Shown here: positions 12,620 to 23,999 of the stretch, piece after piece | Position numbering within the stretch: position 1 is the first letter of the stretch | How the letters are laid out: each line of letters starts with the position of its first letter | Assembly (NCBI GenBank): GCA_021613335.1 | Contig: JAJTWR010000001.1 | Location: forward strand, 382,001-446,000 | Length of the DNA stretch: 64,000 nt | Source: Whitmania pigra | Taxonomy: Eukaryota; Annelida; Clitellata; Hirudinida; Haemopidae | Direction of reading: 5' to 3' | The notes under the pieces: generated by a model | What the model saw: only the letters and a program-made list of their open reading frames with translations | Databases searched by the model: none | Told to the model about the DNA's origin: nothing | Program-made: the position numbers and the translations under genes

Positions 12620-13240
12620 AGATTTTGAAAGTTGAAAATTGAAGTTGAATCGAATTTCTTTGAATTTCCAAAGTGACTCGGTTGTGACAAACAAAATATC
12701 GGAAAACTTTTTCCTGAAATTTTTTAAGGTTTTTCTCAGATTTGATGAATGGTTTAATTGATATATTTTTACAATTACATTCACCGTAGGCTCTGTGGTA
12801 AAATCTACATAATCATAATCATATTCGTCATCGTCGTCATCTTCATCGTCTTGATTTTTCCTCGTACGTGTATGGAAAGCATCCATCAGTCCAGCAACAA
12901 CTTTCATTCATGTTGTAGGATTCTGTGATCATCATCATCATAATCATCATCCAAAAAATTAAACCTTTTTTCTCCAAGTCAATAAGCTTCCTTACCTGTT
13001 GTTTACTTATTCAGAATTTTGCCTGCAAATCGATGGTGTTTCTGTGCAATTTTTCTCAAAAAATGTAGCCAACAGAAAGCCTTGAGTTAATAAATTGCAA
13101 ATATTTAAAATTAATAAAAAGTGATTAAGTTCTGCTGGATTTAAATTTATTCTTTATATAATTAATTATGTTTACATAGACATGGTCAACATAAAATTAA
13201 GGCGTAATGTTTATTACCTGATTTTTTTTTTAATTGTTAT
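12620..13240. other. 3' flank of L1 with (CAT)n and candidate poly(A) signal
   Basis: Shared with the flanks of L2-L5. It holds a (TCATC)n-type tract near 12920-12950 and an AATAAA at 13089-13094 that is conserved at the same place behind L2 to L5. The minus strand is open from 12907 across exon 4 (see findings). Confidence 0.5.
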
Positions 13241-13762
13241 AAATGAAATGAAAAAAGTACAACACCGAGTCAACACCGGCCGACGATATTCATTTAATTT
13301 TATGGAGACATGTACAAAAGATTTCTTTAAAGCAAAACATGACTGTACATCTTGGAGATGATGGTGCTCAACATTTTCAAACAAACTACTAGATATTGGA
13401 GAAGGTAGATTAAACGTAGATTCTTCAGGAATATTCAACTCTCATCAGATTTTTGTAACCTGGTTTCTACTGTAGCAGAATTAATTGATGCAGTTTATCC
13501 AATGGTTTCCACAAACTATGAACATTCAAACTGGTGGCAAGAAAGGGCCATTCTTGCTACCAAAAATGTTCATGAAATCAACAATAAAATGCTATCAATG
13601 TTACCAGGTCCAGCCACTGAATACAAGTCAATCGAGGTTGTCAGTTACCCACACCAGTTCTTAAACTCACTGGATCCAGTTGGATTGCCACTACACCGTC
13701 TTTTACTAAAAGTGGTATCTCCAATTATTCTACTACGTAACGTCGACCCACCAAAACTTTGA
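13241..13762 (+). pseudogene. Helitron Pif1-like helicase fragment
   Basis: Broken frames read LGDDGAQHFSNKLLDIGEG, then WWQERAILATKNVHEINNKM, LPGPATEYKSIE, YPHQFLNSLDP, GLPLHRLLLKV and PIILLRN. This is the C-terminal part of the Pif1-type helicase of Helitrons. It has internal stops and lacks the Walker A region and any Rep domain. The same family occurs at 39.8-40.4 kb (+) and 44.5-45.1 kb (-). Confidence 0.8.
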
Positions 13763-15200
13763 AATGGCACTAGGCTAGGTTAAAAAGTTGTTGGTCAATG
13801 TAATTGAAGCAATTGTCTTACACTTGTGTTTATTCATTTCGGATTTTAATCAAATAAATTAATAAATAATAAAAAGCAAACAATGTTTACTCAACTTATG
13901 TTTTTGAGAGGAATGCATCTTAGCAATCATAGCAAATGATAAAGCATTAGAATATTTAACTGTAAAAATGTTTAGAATTAATAAACGTTTAAATTTATAA
14001 AATTGTATGATTCTCAAAACTGTAATTATTGTAACCAGCGAAGCTAAAATAATGAAAAACGTCAATATTGTGAATGATTAATATAATAATATATATATAT
14101 AGTAAATACTAATAATTTATAGTTTAATTATTAATTTAATTAATTATTAATGTCTTCTGAAAATTAATTAAAAATTAAAGTTGGTTTATTGTGACTAATT
14201 AAAATATTTTTGTAATTACCTGAGATCGAAATTTTATGCTGGAATTTTGTTCTAAAAAAGTTATTCATAACTCTATTATTATTCATAATTCATTTATAAA
14301 ATGTTATTAATATTATTAAATTGAAATCCAATAGTTTTTTCAAAAAATTATTTAAACTAAAAAAAATTAGCTAAAAAAATAAATTATTATTAATATATTA
14401 TCATGCTTTTGTAAAACAACTCTTTTGTTTTGCCTTGCTTTTCAGTAAATTCGAATGTTGAATACTCAGGAATTGTTTTAATTTTGAGACCCTTTTTGGG
14501 GGTTTAAAACTTAAAACCAATTGTAGACATGTAATATCATCAGACCTTACTCTAGAACTTTTAATAGAATTTGTATTTATAAATTATTAGAATATTTATT
14601 ATTACAGGTATCTTAATGAAAATATGAAAAAACAAATTTCCAATGTTGCCGAACGACATGGATTGATTTAATAGCTGTTTTTAGAAGTTTATATATATAT
14701 ATATAATATTACATTACAAATTTAATTTAAAAATATAAATTTTAAAATATTAATATGTTGTCCCATTTCATGACTAGACGATTAGGACGTAGACAACAAA
14801 AAACATCAAATACAGAAAAAAATTGCTCTTAAATATATTACGATATGTACAGTTTTATGTAAAGTCAGATCAATCAATCTATATCATGTTTCTTTTCTTT
14901 TTTTGAGATTTATGTAGAGATTCCCAGTAGAGATTTATGCTAGCGTAATTGTCTGTTCCGTCCTAATCATCAAGTTATGTAATAGAAACGACATTAATAA
15001 AACAGTTTTAAAAGATTCGCTCTAGTCGCCATTTATTTCTGAATTTGACTGACCCTCAAACATTACGTGCCAATTAAATTCCAATATTTACAATAAACCT
15101 TTACTACTTTTTTGTAAATTTATTTATTTATTTTAATACTTGTTAACAATTTTAAGGCTTTAATATGAATAAGTAAGTGATAAAGTTGGATTGTAGTTTG
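13763..15200. other. AT-rich spacer, no gene seen
   Basis: Very AT-rich with short (TA)n runs near 14090 and 14690. No coding frame or known repeat recognised. Confidence 0.35.
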
Positions 15201-15540
15201 TTTTTAAATCTTAAATTGAAGGCGAAGGAATTTCTCTTTAGTTTTTGTGACTCCTTTGAAGCTCAAAAACAAATGTTAAACATCACCATCATCGTCATCA
15301 TCATCATCAGCAGTAGCAACAACATGATGATCATCACTGTTTGTAGGAATCGACCGGAGAATTTTTCATCCTCGATTTACGGGCAGTATTCCAAAGAAGT
15401 AAGCAACATGTAGAAAACGTCGTTGAATTTATGGACCAATGGAGGGTCATTGGTTTAAATAAAAATAAAACAAACAGGTTTCTTAAACATGTTACGAAGC
15501 ACTTGCGCTTTCAATATAAGTTGCATGAGGTATATTTCAC
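15200..15540. repeat. Repeat also present inverted at about 56470-56790
   Basis: Includes a CATCATC/GATGATG-type tract and the word GGAATCGACCGGAGAA. A diverged copy lies in the opposite orientation upstream of the inverted lectin gene L8, so this belongs to the duplicated upstream region of type B genes. Confidence 0.65.
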
Positions 15541-15589
15541 TGTTTCACTATTATCAAATTTTTAATTATTATAATTCATATAAATTAAA

Positions 15590-16010
15590 ATTAAAGTAAA
15601 ATATTAATATTTATTTATTGATTCACTTAATAAAATATTTTATCTTTTGCTCCTCCAGCAAATAATTTTAAAAATTATAAAAAATATATCTAAAAACAGT
15701 TATTAATATTATCATTAAGAAATCTAATAGCTCGCTTATGTTGTAAAATCAGTCGATAATCTATGTTAAATTCCAACTCCAAATCAAACTCTTTCTTGCA
15801 AACAAGGCGATAGGAACTCAAAGAATGATCAAAAGAAACAATTGGAGGAAAATTTCGCAAAAACACCCTCGATTTGCAGTCAGTATTCTGAATAAGTTAG
15901 CACAGGTAAGGAGGCTAAAGTCAAGATAAGCAACTGAACTACTGAGCGAGTAAATATGATATAAAGCTAAACTTCCAAATATTCTGGATCCCGTATATTA
16001 TAAATTCAAA
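15590..16010. repeat. Type-B upstream module (copy 1 of 5)
   Basis: A conserved stretch with GAATGATCAAAAGAAACAAT, TTCTGAATAAGTTAGCACAG and GTAAGGAGGCTAAAG. It recurs upstream of every type B lectin gene: about 25430-25790 (L4), 31395-31580 (L6), 55850-56410 inverted (L8) and 60110-60500 (L10). It is absent upstream of type A genes, which helps show a two-gene repeat unit. Confidence 0.75.
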
Positions 16011-16026
16011 TAATTTAACATTAAAA

Positions 16027-16274
16027 TGCTGTCTCCAAGAGAATATTTATTTTAATCAATACCATAACATTCGGAATGTGGGCATAGAAACCATTGAAGC
16101 TGGCATGATCGATATTCAAAATTAAAGATTGTTGCAAATCCATTGTTTGCTTCGTTCGTCTGCAGATCGATGTTTCCTTTCTAATCTTCTTTTAAGTTAT
16201 TTGTTATAAAAGTCAGAAACTTCTGAGGAGTTATTTTGAAATTTCAGGCCATAAAAACACTTTTATATTTAAAA
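16027..16274 (+). promoter_or_regulatory. Promoter and 5' UTR of lectin gene L2
   Basis: Conserved proximal block (CTGTCTCC..., GCATGATCGATATTCAAAAT, TTGCAAATCCATTGTTT) followed by TATAAAA at 16205-16211, 70 bp before the ATG. Confidence 0.65.
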
Positions 16275-17722
16275 ATGGTTTTCAGATTATTAACAGTTTT
16301 ACTCATTTACAACTTCGTGAATATTTCAGAATCCAATTTCAGAAGCACATTTCAGATGACACTCGATTGTTACGGCAAACCAGGATGTGCTTTGGACCTT
16401 CCATCTTCAATTGAAACAGGAGTAAAAACCAAAAGCTGTTGTGCAGTGATTTGCAAGGATCAGATGAACTGCACGAGCTTTAACTACTTGGAAAATAATA
16501 AAACATGTCAGTTGTTTCAATTCCTTCCCTTCAAGATTATGTCCTATCCTAAATGTTACAACTACTGTGTGAGTTTTAGTTTGATTTGCATATTTTGTAC
16601 TTTTGAAAGGTTCTTTCAACAATAAATAAATAAAATAAACTGAAAAGAGTTACATTGTTACATTAATGTCTTCATTGTAGATGCCATCAAGAATCGCCTT
16701 GCCAAGTAAACTCAGTTTTGCAGTGAATTATTTAATTATTAAGAAAAAAAAAGATTAATAAAATACGCAATTACTTGAAAGAATATTTTTACTAAATTAA
16801 ATAAATTATAAATTAAACTAAATTAAATAAATTATAAATTAAACTAAATTAAATAAATTATAAATTAAACTAAATTAAATAAATTATAAATTTCGTATTT
16901 TAGCAAATGGAAATCTTGCCTTAAAAAGAGAAACATGTCAGAGTTCAACAGATGCAGTTTCTATGGGCAACCTCTCGTCATGGCTGGCAGTGGATGGTTT
17001 GCATGGAACCGATGTTGGGAAAACACAATGTGCTCAAACTAAGGATCCTAACGGAGGAGAGAACTGGTTCATGGTGGATTTGAGGCAAACTGGGATCATC
17101 AAGCTTGTCCGCGTTTTGACGTTTACCTCAAATAGTAGGTTTTTAGATGTGGTTCTTCATTTGATTAAATAAGATTATTTAGATCAAATTGGTCTAACTG
17201 TTAATGTTAATACATTTATAGAAATTCAAATGCGTCATAAATTTATTTTATGGGATGTGAATGTATTTGTGTTTAAAGTATAAAAAATTTCTACGATGAA
17301 TTAGAACATTCACAGTTCATGCCATCGAAATATAAACGCAAACTACTATATTTCCAAATTTTCGGTAAAAATTTTAATTGAAGAAATAACTAACTAACTA
17401 TCATTATTAAAGAAATGACAAAAATGTAAAGGATTTAGCATTTATTTTCAAAATGCAAAAATTCAAATTTTAAGCCATTGAATTTGTGAGATACCTCAAC
17501 CTGACCATTGGTCTCACCAATGATTCTTGGCTCGTAAAGAGACCAGTAAGAAACACCTATCCTTTGTGTGGAATCTACCCTAAAACACGAAGTTCTGGTT
17601 CCTGGATTGAAGTCAAATGCTCTACCAATGGAGCACGACCAGTGAGATACGTCATTGTCCAACAAACTCCAGTCAAGTCGTTCATTGGAAAATTGGGTCT
17701 GTGTGAAGTTCAGGTCTTTTAA
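16275..17722 (+). CDS. PAN + fucolectin-like secreted protein, copy L2 (type B)
   Basis: Exons 16275-16568, 16681-16705, 16904-17134, 17475-17722; 265 aa predicted. The type B signal peptide starts MVFRLLTVLLIYNFVNIS. The PAN part has the type B core KSCCAVICKDQ in place of KIWCAVICKIQ and ends in an extra Cys (NYC). The lectin half-domains are GTD type (LHGTDVGKTQCAQ) and end LCEVQVF. The first ATG after the conserved 5' UTR is used; an in-frame TTG at 16236 lies in the UTR. Intron 2 holds a 26-bp tandem repeat. No disabling change seen, so probably functional. Confidence 0.82.
16791..16890. repeat. 26-bp tandem repeat in intron 2 of L2
   Basis: About four units of ACTAAATTAAATAAATTATA plus six more bases. 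L4 has about two units at the same position and the other copies one. Confidence 0.85.
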
Positions 17723-17744
17723 AGATTTTGAAAGTTGAAAATTG

Positions 17745-18390
17745 AAGTTGAATCGATTTTCTTGGAATTTCCAAAGTGACGCGGTTGTGACAAACAAAAT
17801 ATTGGAAAAATCTTTTCTTAAACATTTTTAAAGTTTTTCTCAGATTTGATGAATTAATTGATATAATCTTATAATTACCAACTTTTACTGTCTAATCTTC
17901 ATAATCATTATCATAATCGTCATCGTCATCTTCATATTTTTGATTAATACTCGTACGTGTATGGAAAGCATCCATCAGTCCAGCAACAACTTTCTCTCAT
18001 GTTGCAGGATTCGGTGATCATCATCATCATCATCATCCAAAAAATTAAACATTTTCTCCTCCAAGTCAATAAGATTTTCTTGGAATTTCTAAAGTGACTG
18101 TGTTGTGACAAACAAAATATCGAAAAACTTTTTCCTGAAATTTTTTAAAGTTTTTCTCAGATTTGATGAATGGTTTAATTGATATATTCTTACAATTACA
18201 AGACATTCGCCGCCGGTTCTGTTGTATAATCTTCATAATCATAATCACAATCGTCATCATCTTCATCTTCTTGAATATTCCTCATACGTGCATCCATCAG
18301 TCCAGCAACAACTTTCATTCACGTTGTAGGATTCTGTAATCATCATCATCATCCAAAAAAGTTAAACATTTTTTCCAAGTCAATAAGCTT
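17745..18390. repeat. Tandem duplication of the 3' flank behind L2
   Basis: The flank module (GTGACAAACAAAATAT..., CAGCAACAACTTT..., CATCATC tract) occurs twice in a row, at about 17745-18070 and 18072-18390. Other GTD-type genes have it once. Confidence 0.75.
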
Positions 18391-18879
18391 CCTTACCTAC
18401 TGTTGCTTACTTATTCAGAATTCTGCCTGCAAATCGATGGTTTTTTTGTGCAAATTTTCTCAAAAATGTAACCAACAGAAAGCCTTGCGTTAATAAATTG
18501 CAAATATTTGAAATTAAAAAAAAGTGATTAAGTTCTGCTAAAGTTAAATTTATTCTTTAGGTAATTAATTTTGTTTACATAGACATGGACAACATAAAAT
18601 TAAGGCGTATTGTTTATTGCATGTTTTTATTTAATTGTTATGAATATTAAATAATAAATCATCATCTCCTTTAATAAAATTAATGAATGTCTTGAAAGCA
18701 CAGAAACACTTTTGAATCTCATTAGGGATGTTAACGAATAAATATGAATCTCACTTGGACCTTGAATTGTAGCATAAGAAATATGTACTGCAATGTAAGC
18801 GCATTTTACAAAATAAATATGTGAATATTTAAAAAAATTATTAATATAAAATAGTAGTATTACATAATAATTTGATTAG

Positions 18880-20345
18880 TCAACGTCAGCAGCAGTGAGT
18901 GAACGGAGAATAAGTTTGTCTAATGTAAGATGATGAGTTAGGCTAGGCAGCAAGTGTGTTTTTAGAATATATAGTCTTTGGCAAAGTTTGAGAGGAGCTC
19001 GCGAAATGGAAACTTTTCTGAATCATGTCTGCACTTGATGCGAATTTCATTCTTGGCCCTATCTGAATACCGAGGTACTTGTATGCGTCGATAATGCTAA
19101 GAGTCTTGAATCCTTTTCCTTGCAGCTTCAAGTAAGGTGTGGGGTGTGTTATCCACTGCTTTTGTTTACTAGCAACTTCAGTTCTCATCGAGACGCATTT
19201 GTCAGGGTTCATCATGAGACCAACTTTAGCCATCTCCTCTTCCAGTAGTTTCAACATCATTTCCATTCCAATGTCAGTTGACAACAACAGAAGGAGATCA
19301 TCATCAAAGACTATGTAATTACATTTTTCCTGTGACCCGGAGCCTCCGCTGACGCCGAACGTGTAACGTTTCTGTTTATTGCAATCTATAAATGTCTAAA
19401 CACAATGACAATAACGGCTAATCAAAACAATTCAGACCACAAGATGGCGACGACATAGACAAGCGTACAAAAAGATCTCTAATCGAACTAAAATATAAAA
19501 ATAGACATATGTCACAGAACGACTTGTCGATTTGCTCATAAGCATGTCGATCACAGCATTAAAGAGCATAGGAGACATTGAGTCTCCCGGTCTGACTCCT
19601 CTACCAACTGGAAAAGACTCACTGAATGCCTTCTCCATTTTCATGTAAACAACGCAGTTACTGTCCAGGCTCGTGAGATATCTGGTCAACACCGGGGGAG
19701 TGCCTAGACGACGGACGGCCCGAATGATCGACTGGTGACTTACTAAGTCAAAAGCCTTCGCCACGTCGATGAAAGTCAGATTCAACTTTTGCCTTTCTTG
19801 TCTTTTCTTGTCGATGAGTGCCTCGACGATCCACAAGTTGTCGCCAAGATCGTCGCTATGCCTGAATGCTTTTTGTCGCGAAGATAGAGGCCAAAAAAGC
19901 AGCATTCTTCTGTTGATTATCCGATGAAAAAGTCGGCTCATGAGAAGACCGACAGTTATCGGCCTAAATTCACTCGGGTTGGATATTTCATTAACCTTCG
20001 GAATGCAACTGACGACTCGTTCTTTAAATGGAGAAGGAGGCAAACCAACAAACAACCATAATGACATGTGAACGGCACAATCGATAAATTGTATTTTTTC
20101 GAGATTTTTCATTCTCATGCCATCCAGTCCTGGGGCGGCGTTCTTGATTCCGCGCATAGCAATCTTTACCTCACCGCATGTTATTGGAGCATCCAAGTCA
20201 TAACATGGCCCCATTATTGGTATTACGGGTCTGTCATATCTAATTGAATCTTTTGAAAATATCTGTCTCCAATATTCAACTAGCATCTTGTGTGGAATTT
20301 AATTCTGCCACTCACGTGCAAGTTGGGTAAGTGGCTTGGTATTAT
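18880..20345 (-). pseudogene. R2/R4-like non-LTR retrotransposon RT, copy A
   Basis: The minus-strand frame 20286-19517 reads APGLDGMRMKNL, FRPITVGLLMSRLFHRIINR, RQKAFRHSDDLGDNLWIVEA, FIDVAKAFDLVSHQSI and GRGVRPGDSMSPMLFNAVID. These are RT blocks 0-5 in the form seen in R2/R4/NeSL-type (restriction-like endonuclease) LINEs. A 186-bp insertion (19331-19516) splits it from YIVFDDDLLLL, where the catalytic FADD has become FDDD. The thumb region follows (NPDKCVSMR, YKYLGIQIG) down to about 18890. I find no CCHC/endonuclease domain after it. Frames are broken, so it is dead. Confidence 0.82.
19331..19516 (-). repeat. 186-bp TGTGAC..GTCACA insertion in the RT (solo-LTR-like)
   Basis: Begins TGTGACATATGTC and ends GGGTCACA on the minus strand, with AATAAA near the end, like a short LTR. 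The same insertion is at the same RT position at 24478-24663, and truncated at about 28921-29005. No clear target-site duplication is seen. Confidence 0.6.
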
Positions 20346-20735
20346 AATTTTGAAATAGTCCAATTAATATAAATGAAATAAATGTAGTATAGCATTAGTT
20401 GAAGGCAATTCGTTATGCAATTGATAATAAATTTAAGGAACTTGTTAATTTTAATGTTGCTTAAATCACTGCTACCCCAAGGGAACAAAAAATTAAATTT
20501 CTATGCCATTCATAGGCCTCCTTACATGTCGCTTACTTATTCAGAATACTGCCTGCATATCGAAAGTGAAATAACGTTAAGTTAATTAAAGTTAATTGAC
20601 TTAATTTATTAATATACATACATAACCTCAGTCAATAAATTGTATTATCTCATGCCCATCGAAAAATTCTAAAATTGATAGCAATCATATCTCCATTTAC
20701 AAAATGTTGTTACTGATAAATGAAAACAAAATAAG

Positions 20736-20890
20736 AAATACTCGTTCGAAACATGCCAGCTCTTGATACCGCTAGAGAATTTTTAGAATGGCTTTTAAAA
20801 GTAGGGAATGGCAAAAATCACATTTCCTCAACGATGTTATCCAGAAACGCAAGATCCAGTTGATCAACAGTATGACGTGTTTTAATCATT
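20736..20890 (+). pseudogene. Helitron helicase fragment upstream of L3
   Basis: Degenerate copy of the helicase piece at 40245-40420 (MRALNTNREF, EWLLEVGNGK, FPQRCYPE). It sits about 400 bp upstream of the L3 ATG, as in L7 and L9, so it travels with type A units. Confidence 0.65.
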
Positions 20891-20994
20891 TAATCTGTTC
20901 TATTATATAATATAGATATAATATATAATATATTATATATATATAATATATTTTTATATTATATACAGAAAGAACTTAATATCAAACATGTTGT

Positions 20995-21251
20995 TAAATT
21001 GCTGCCTCCGAGAGAAAATTTATTTTAATTAATACCATATAACTTTTGAGCATTATGCTTCTACATTCGTAATGTGGCCGTCCATTGAAGCTGGCATGAT
21101 CGATATTCAAAATTAAAGCTTGTTGCAAATCCATTGTTTTCTTAGTTCGTCTCCAATTCGACGTTTCCTTTTTAAACACCACCCATAAAAGTCTGAGAAC
21201 ATTGAGGCACGATTATATTTTTAGGCCATTTTACATTTTTATATTTATAAA
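20995..21251 (+). promoter_or_regulatory. Promoter and 5' UTR of lectin gene L3
   Basis: Conserved block (GCATGATCGATATTCAAAAT, TTGCAAATCCATTGTTT), then CATAAAA at 21184-21190, a one-base variant of the family TATA box, 68 bp before the ATG. Confidence 0.6.
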
Positions 21252-22632
21252 ATGATTTTCAGCGCATTATTAATAACTTTACTAGGTTGCAACCTCATGA
21301 ATATTTCAGAATGTAATATCAGAAGCACATTTCAAATGACACTCGATTGTTACGGCAAACCAGGATGTGCTTTGGACCTTCCATCTTCAGTTGAAACAGG
21401 AGTAAAAACCAATATCTGGTGTGCAGTGATTTGCAAGATTCAGATGAACTGCACGAGCTTCAACTACTTGGAAAATAATAAAACATGTCAGTTGTTTCAC
21501 TTCCTTCCCTTCAAGATCATGTCCTATCCTAAATGTTACAACTACAATGTGAGTTTTACTATGACAAATTCGTACTTTTGAAATGTTCTTTCGAAAATAA
21601 ATAAATGAAATAAACGGAAAATAGTTACATTTTTACATTGACTTCTTCTTTTTAGATGCCATCAAGGATTGTCTTACCAAGTAAACTTAGTTTTGCAGTG
21701 AATTATTTACTTATTAAAAAGAAAAATCAATAAAATACTCATTTACTTTAAAGAATATTTTTACTAAATTAAATAATTTATAAATTTCAAATTTCAGCAA
21801 ATGGAAATCTTGCCTTAAAAAGAGAAACATGTCAGAGTTCAACAGATGCAATTTCTATGGGCAACCTCTCGTCATGGCTGGCAGTGGATGGTTTTCATGG
21901 AACCGATGTTTTCAAAGCACAATGTGCTCAAACTAAGGATCCTAACGGAGGAGAGAACTGGTTCATGGTGGATTTGAGGCAAACTGTTGGCGTCAGACTC
22001 GTCCGAGTTTTGACGTTTACGAGTTGTCAAGGTTTTTAGATGTGTTTTTTCATTTGATTAACTAAAATTATTTAGATCAAATTGGTCTAACTTAATGGTT
22101 ATTCATTTTTAGAAACTCAAATGCTTCATAAAGTTACTTTATGGGCTGTGACTGTATTTGTGTTTAAATTATAAAGTAATTTCTACTATGAATTAGGACA
22201 TTCACAATTCATGCTACCGAAAATATAAACGTAGATTAATATAATGCCAAAATTTTCGAAAAAAATTTCAATTAAAAAATAACTAGAAAATTATCATTAG
22301 AAATTATCTCATGAAGAAATGACAAAAATGTTTTTATAAAAGCTTAAGCATTTATTTTTCAAATACATAAATTCACATTTTAAGCTAATGAATTTGTGAG
22401 ATACCTCAACCTGATCATTGGTCTCACTAATGATTCTTGGCTCGTAAAGAGACCAGTAAGAAACACCTATCCTTTGTGTGGAATCTACCCTAAAACACCA
22501 AGTTCTAATTCCTGGATTGAAGTCAATTGTTCTACCAAAGGAGCACAACCAGCGAGATACGTCATTGTCCAACAAACTCCAGTCAAGTCGTCCATTGGAA
22601 AATTGGGTCTGTGTGAAGTTCAGGTCTATTAA
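21252..22632 (+). CDS. PAN + fucolectin-like secreted protein, copy L3 (type A)
   Basis: Exons 21252-21548, 21656-21680, 21798-22025, 22385-22632; 265 aa predicted. Type A signal peptide (MIFSALLITLLGCNLMNIS), PAN core NIWCAVICKIQMNC, micro-exon MPSRIVLP, GTD-type lectin (FHGTDVFKAQCAQ), end LCEVQVY. The donor of exon 3 is unusual: the family GTAGGT has become TCAAGG, and the only in-phase GT nearby gives GTCAAG after TTTACGAGTT. If that site is not used, exon 3 would read through into intron 3 and end after a few codons. Otherwise intact. Confidence 0.75.
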
Positions 22633-22775
22633 AGATTTTGAAAGTTGAAAATTGAAGCTGAATTGATTTTCTTGGAATTTCTAAAGTGACTCGGTTGTGA
22701 GAAACAAAATATCGGAAACCTTTTTCCTGAAATTTTTTAAAGTTTTTCTCAGATTTGATGAATGGTTTAATTGAT

Positions 22776-23085
22776 GTTGTTGTAAACTTAGATTTTTGGA
22801 AATTAATTAAGTTTATATTGCTAATATAATTAAATTTATACTTAATTATATTTGGCATCTTTTCCGGGCACGTGGGATCTATTTTTGCTACAGAAAGGTA
22901 TTCTCGATAATCACCTGACAAACAACGAGAATCAAGACAACTTAGAAGCCCAAATAACCATTTGCATCCTTAAGTACCTCAATTCCTTAAACGCTTAACT
23001 TCTATTATTCAGTTCCGTTAACTGAATACCTGCTCTAATAAACTTATTAGTTAACTTACTTATTTGCGGACCCCCGGGTTATTTC
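22776..23085. repeat. 310-bp inserted element behind L3
   Basis: Interrupts the 3' flank module between TTTAATTGAT and ATATTCTTAC, which are contiguous in L1. One end is GGACCCCCGGGTTATTTCA. A partial copy in opposite orientation is at about 31285-31398 behind L5. No coding capacity; class unknown. Confidence 0.65.
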
Positions 23086-23449
23086 AATATATTCTTACAA
23101 TTACAAGACATTCACCGCAGGTTCTGTTGTATAATCTTCATAATCACAATCGTCATCATCGTCATCATCTTCATCTTCCTCATACGTATATGGAAAGCAT
23201 CCACCAGTCCAGCAACAACTTTCATTCATGTTGTAGGATTCTGTGATCATCATCATCATCATCATCATCATCCAAAAAAGTTAAACATTTTCTCCTCCAA
23301 GTCAATAAGCTTCATTATCTGTTGTTGCTTGCTTATTCAGAATTCTGCCTGCAAATCGATGGTGTTTCTGTGAAATTTTTCTCAAAAATGTAGCCAACTG
23401 AAAGTCTTGCGTTAATAAATTGCAAATATTTAAAACTAAAGAAAGGTGA

Positions 23450-23880
23450 TTAATTTCTGCTGGAGTTAAATTTATTCTTTAAGTAATTAATTTTGTTTAC
23501 ATAGACATGGAACACATAAAACTAAGGCGTATTGTTTATTGCATGATTTTTTTTTTAATTGTTATAAATATTAAATAATAAATCATCATCGCCTTTATTA
23601 AAATTAATGAATGTCTTGAATGCACAGAAACACTTTTGAATCTTATTGGGGTGTTAACGAAAAAAGTGATTAAGTTCTGCTAAAGTTAAATTTATTCTTT
23701 ATGTAATTAATTTTGTTTACATAGACATGGACAACATAAAATTAAGACGTATTGTTTATTGCATGTTTTTATTTAATTGTTATGAATATTAAATAATAAA
23801 TCATCATCGCTTTTAATAAAAGTAATGAATGTCTTGAAAGCACAGAAACACTTTTGAATCTCATTAGGGATGTTAACGAA
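23450..23880. repeat. Tandem duplication of about 215 bp
   Basis: Two consecutive copies of the flank word set TTAAATTTATTCTTTA...TTTACATAGACATGG...AATGAATGTCTTGAA, at about 23450-23660 and 23661-23880. Confidence 0.7.
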
Positions 23881-23999
23881 TAAATATGAATCTCACTTGG
23901 ACCTTGAATTGTAGGATCAGAAATATGTACTGCTATTTAAGCGCGTTTTACAAAATAAATATGTGAATATTAAAAAAAATATTAATTTAAAAATAGTAG

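Noticed and set aside
13214..13438. Minus-strand 74-codon frame
   Set aside because: Antisense shadow of the Helitron helicase fragment on the plus strand.
16791..16890. Regular direct repeats suggesting CRISPR
   Set aside because: Units are head to tail without unique spacers, AT-only, and inside a eukaryotic intron.
17435..17797. Minus-strand frame over exon 4 of L2 (SWSLLDNDVSHW...-like text repeated at every copy)
   Set aside because: It is the antisense of the lectin exon, whose plus-strand frame ends in the F-type lectin signature LCEVQVF with matching splice phase.
19331..19516. Spliceosomal intron in the RT ORF
   Set aside because: GT..AG ends exist, but there is no pyrimidine tract, a retroelement RNA would lose an intron on retrotransposition, and the ends form an LTR-like TGTGAC/GTCACA pair.
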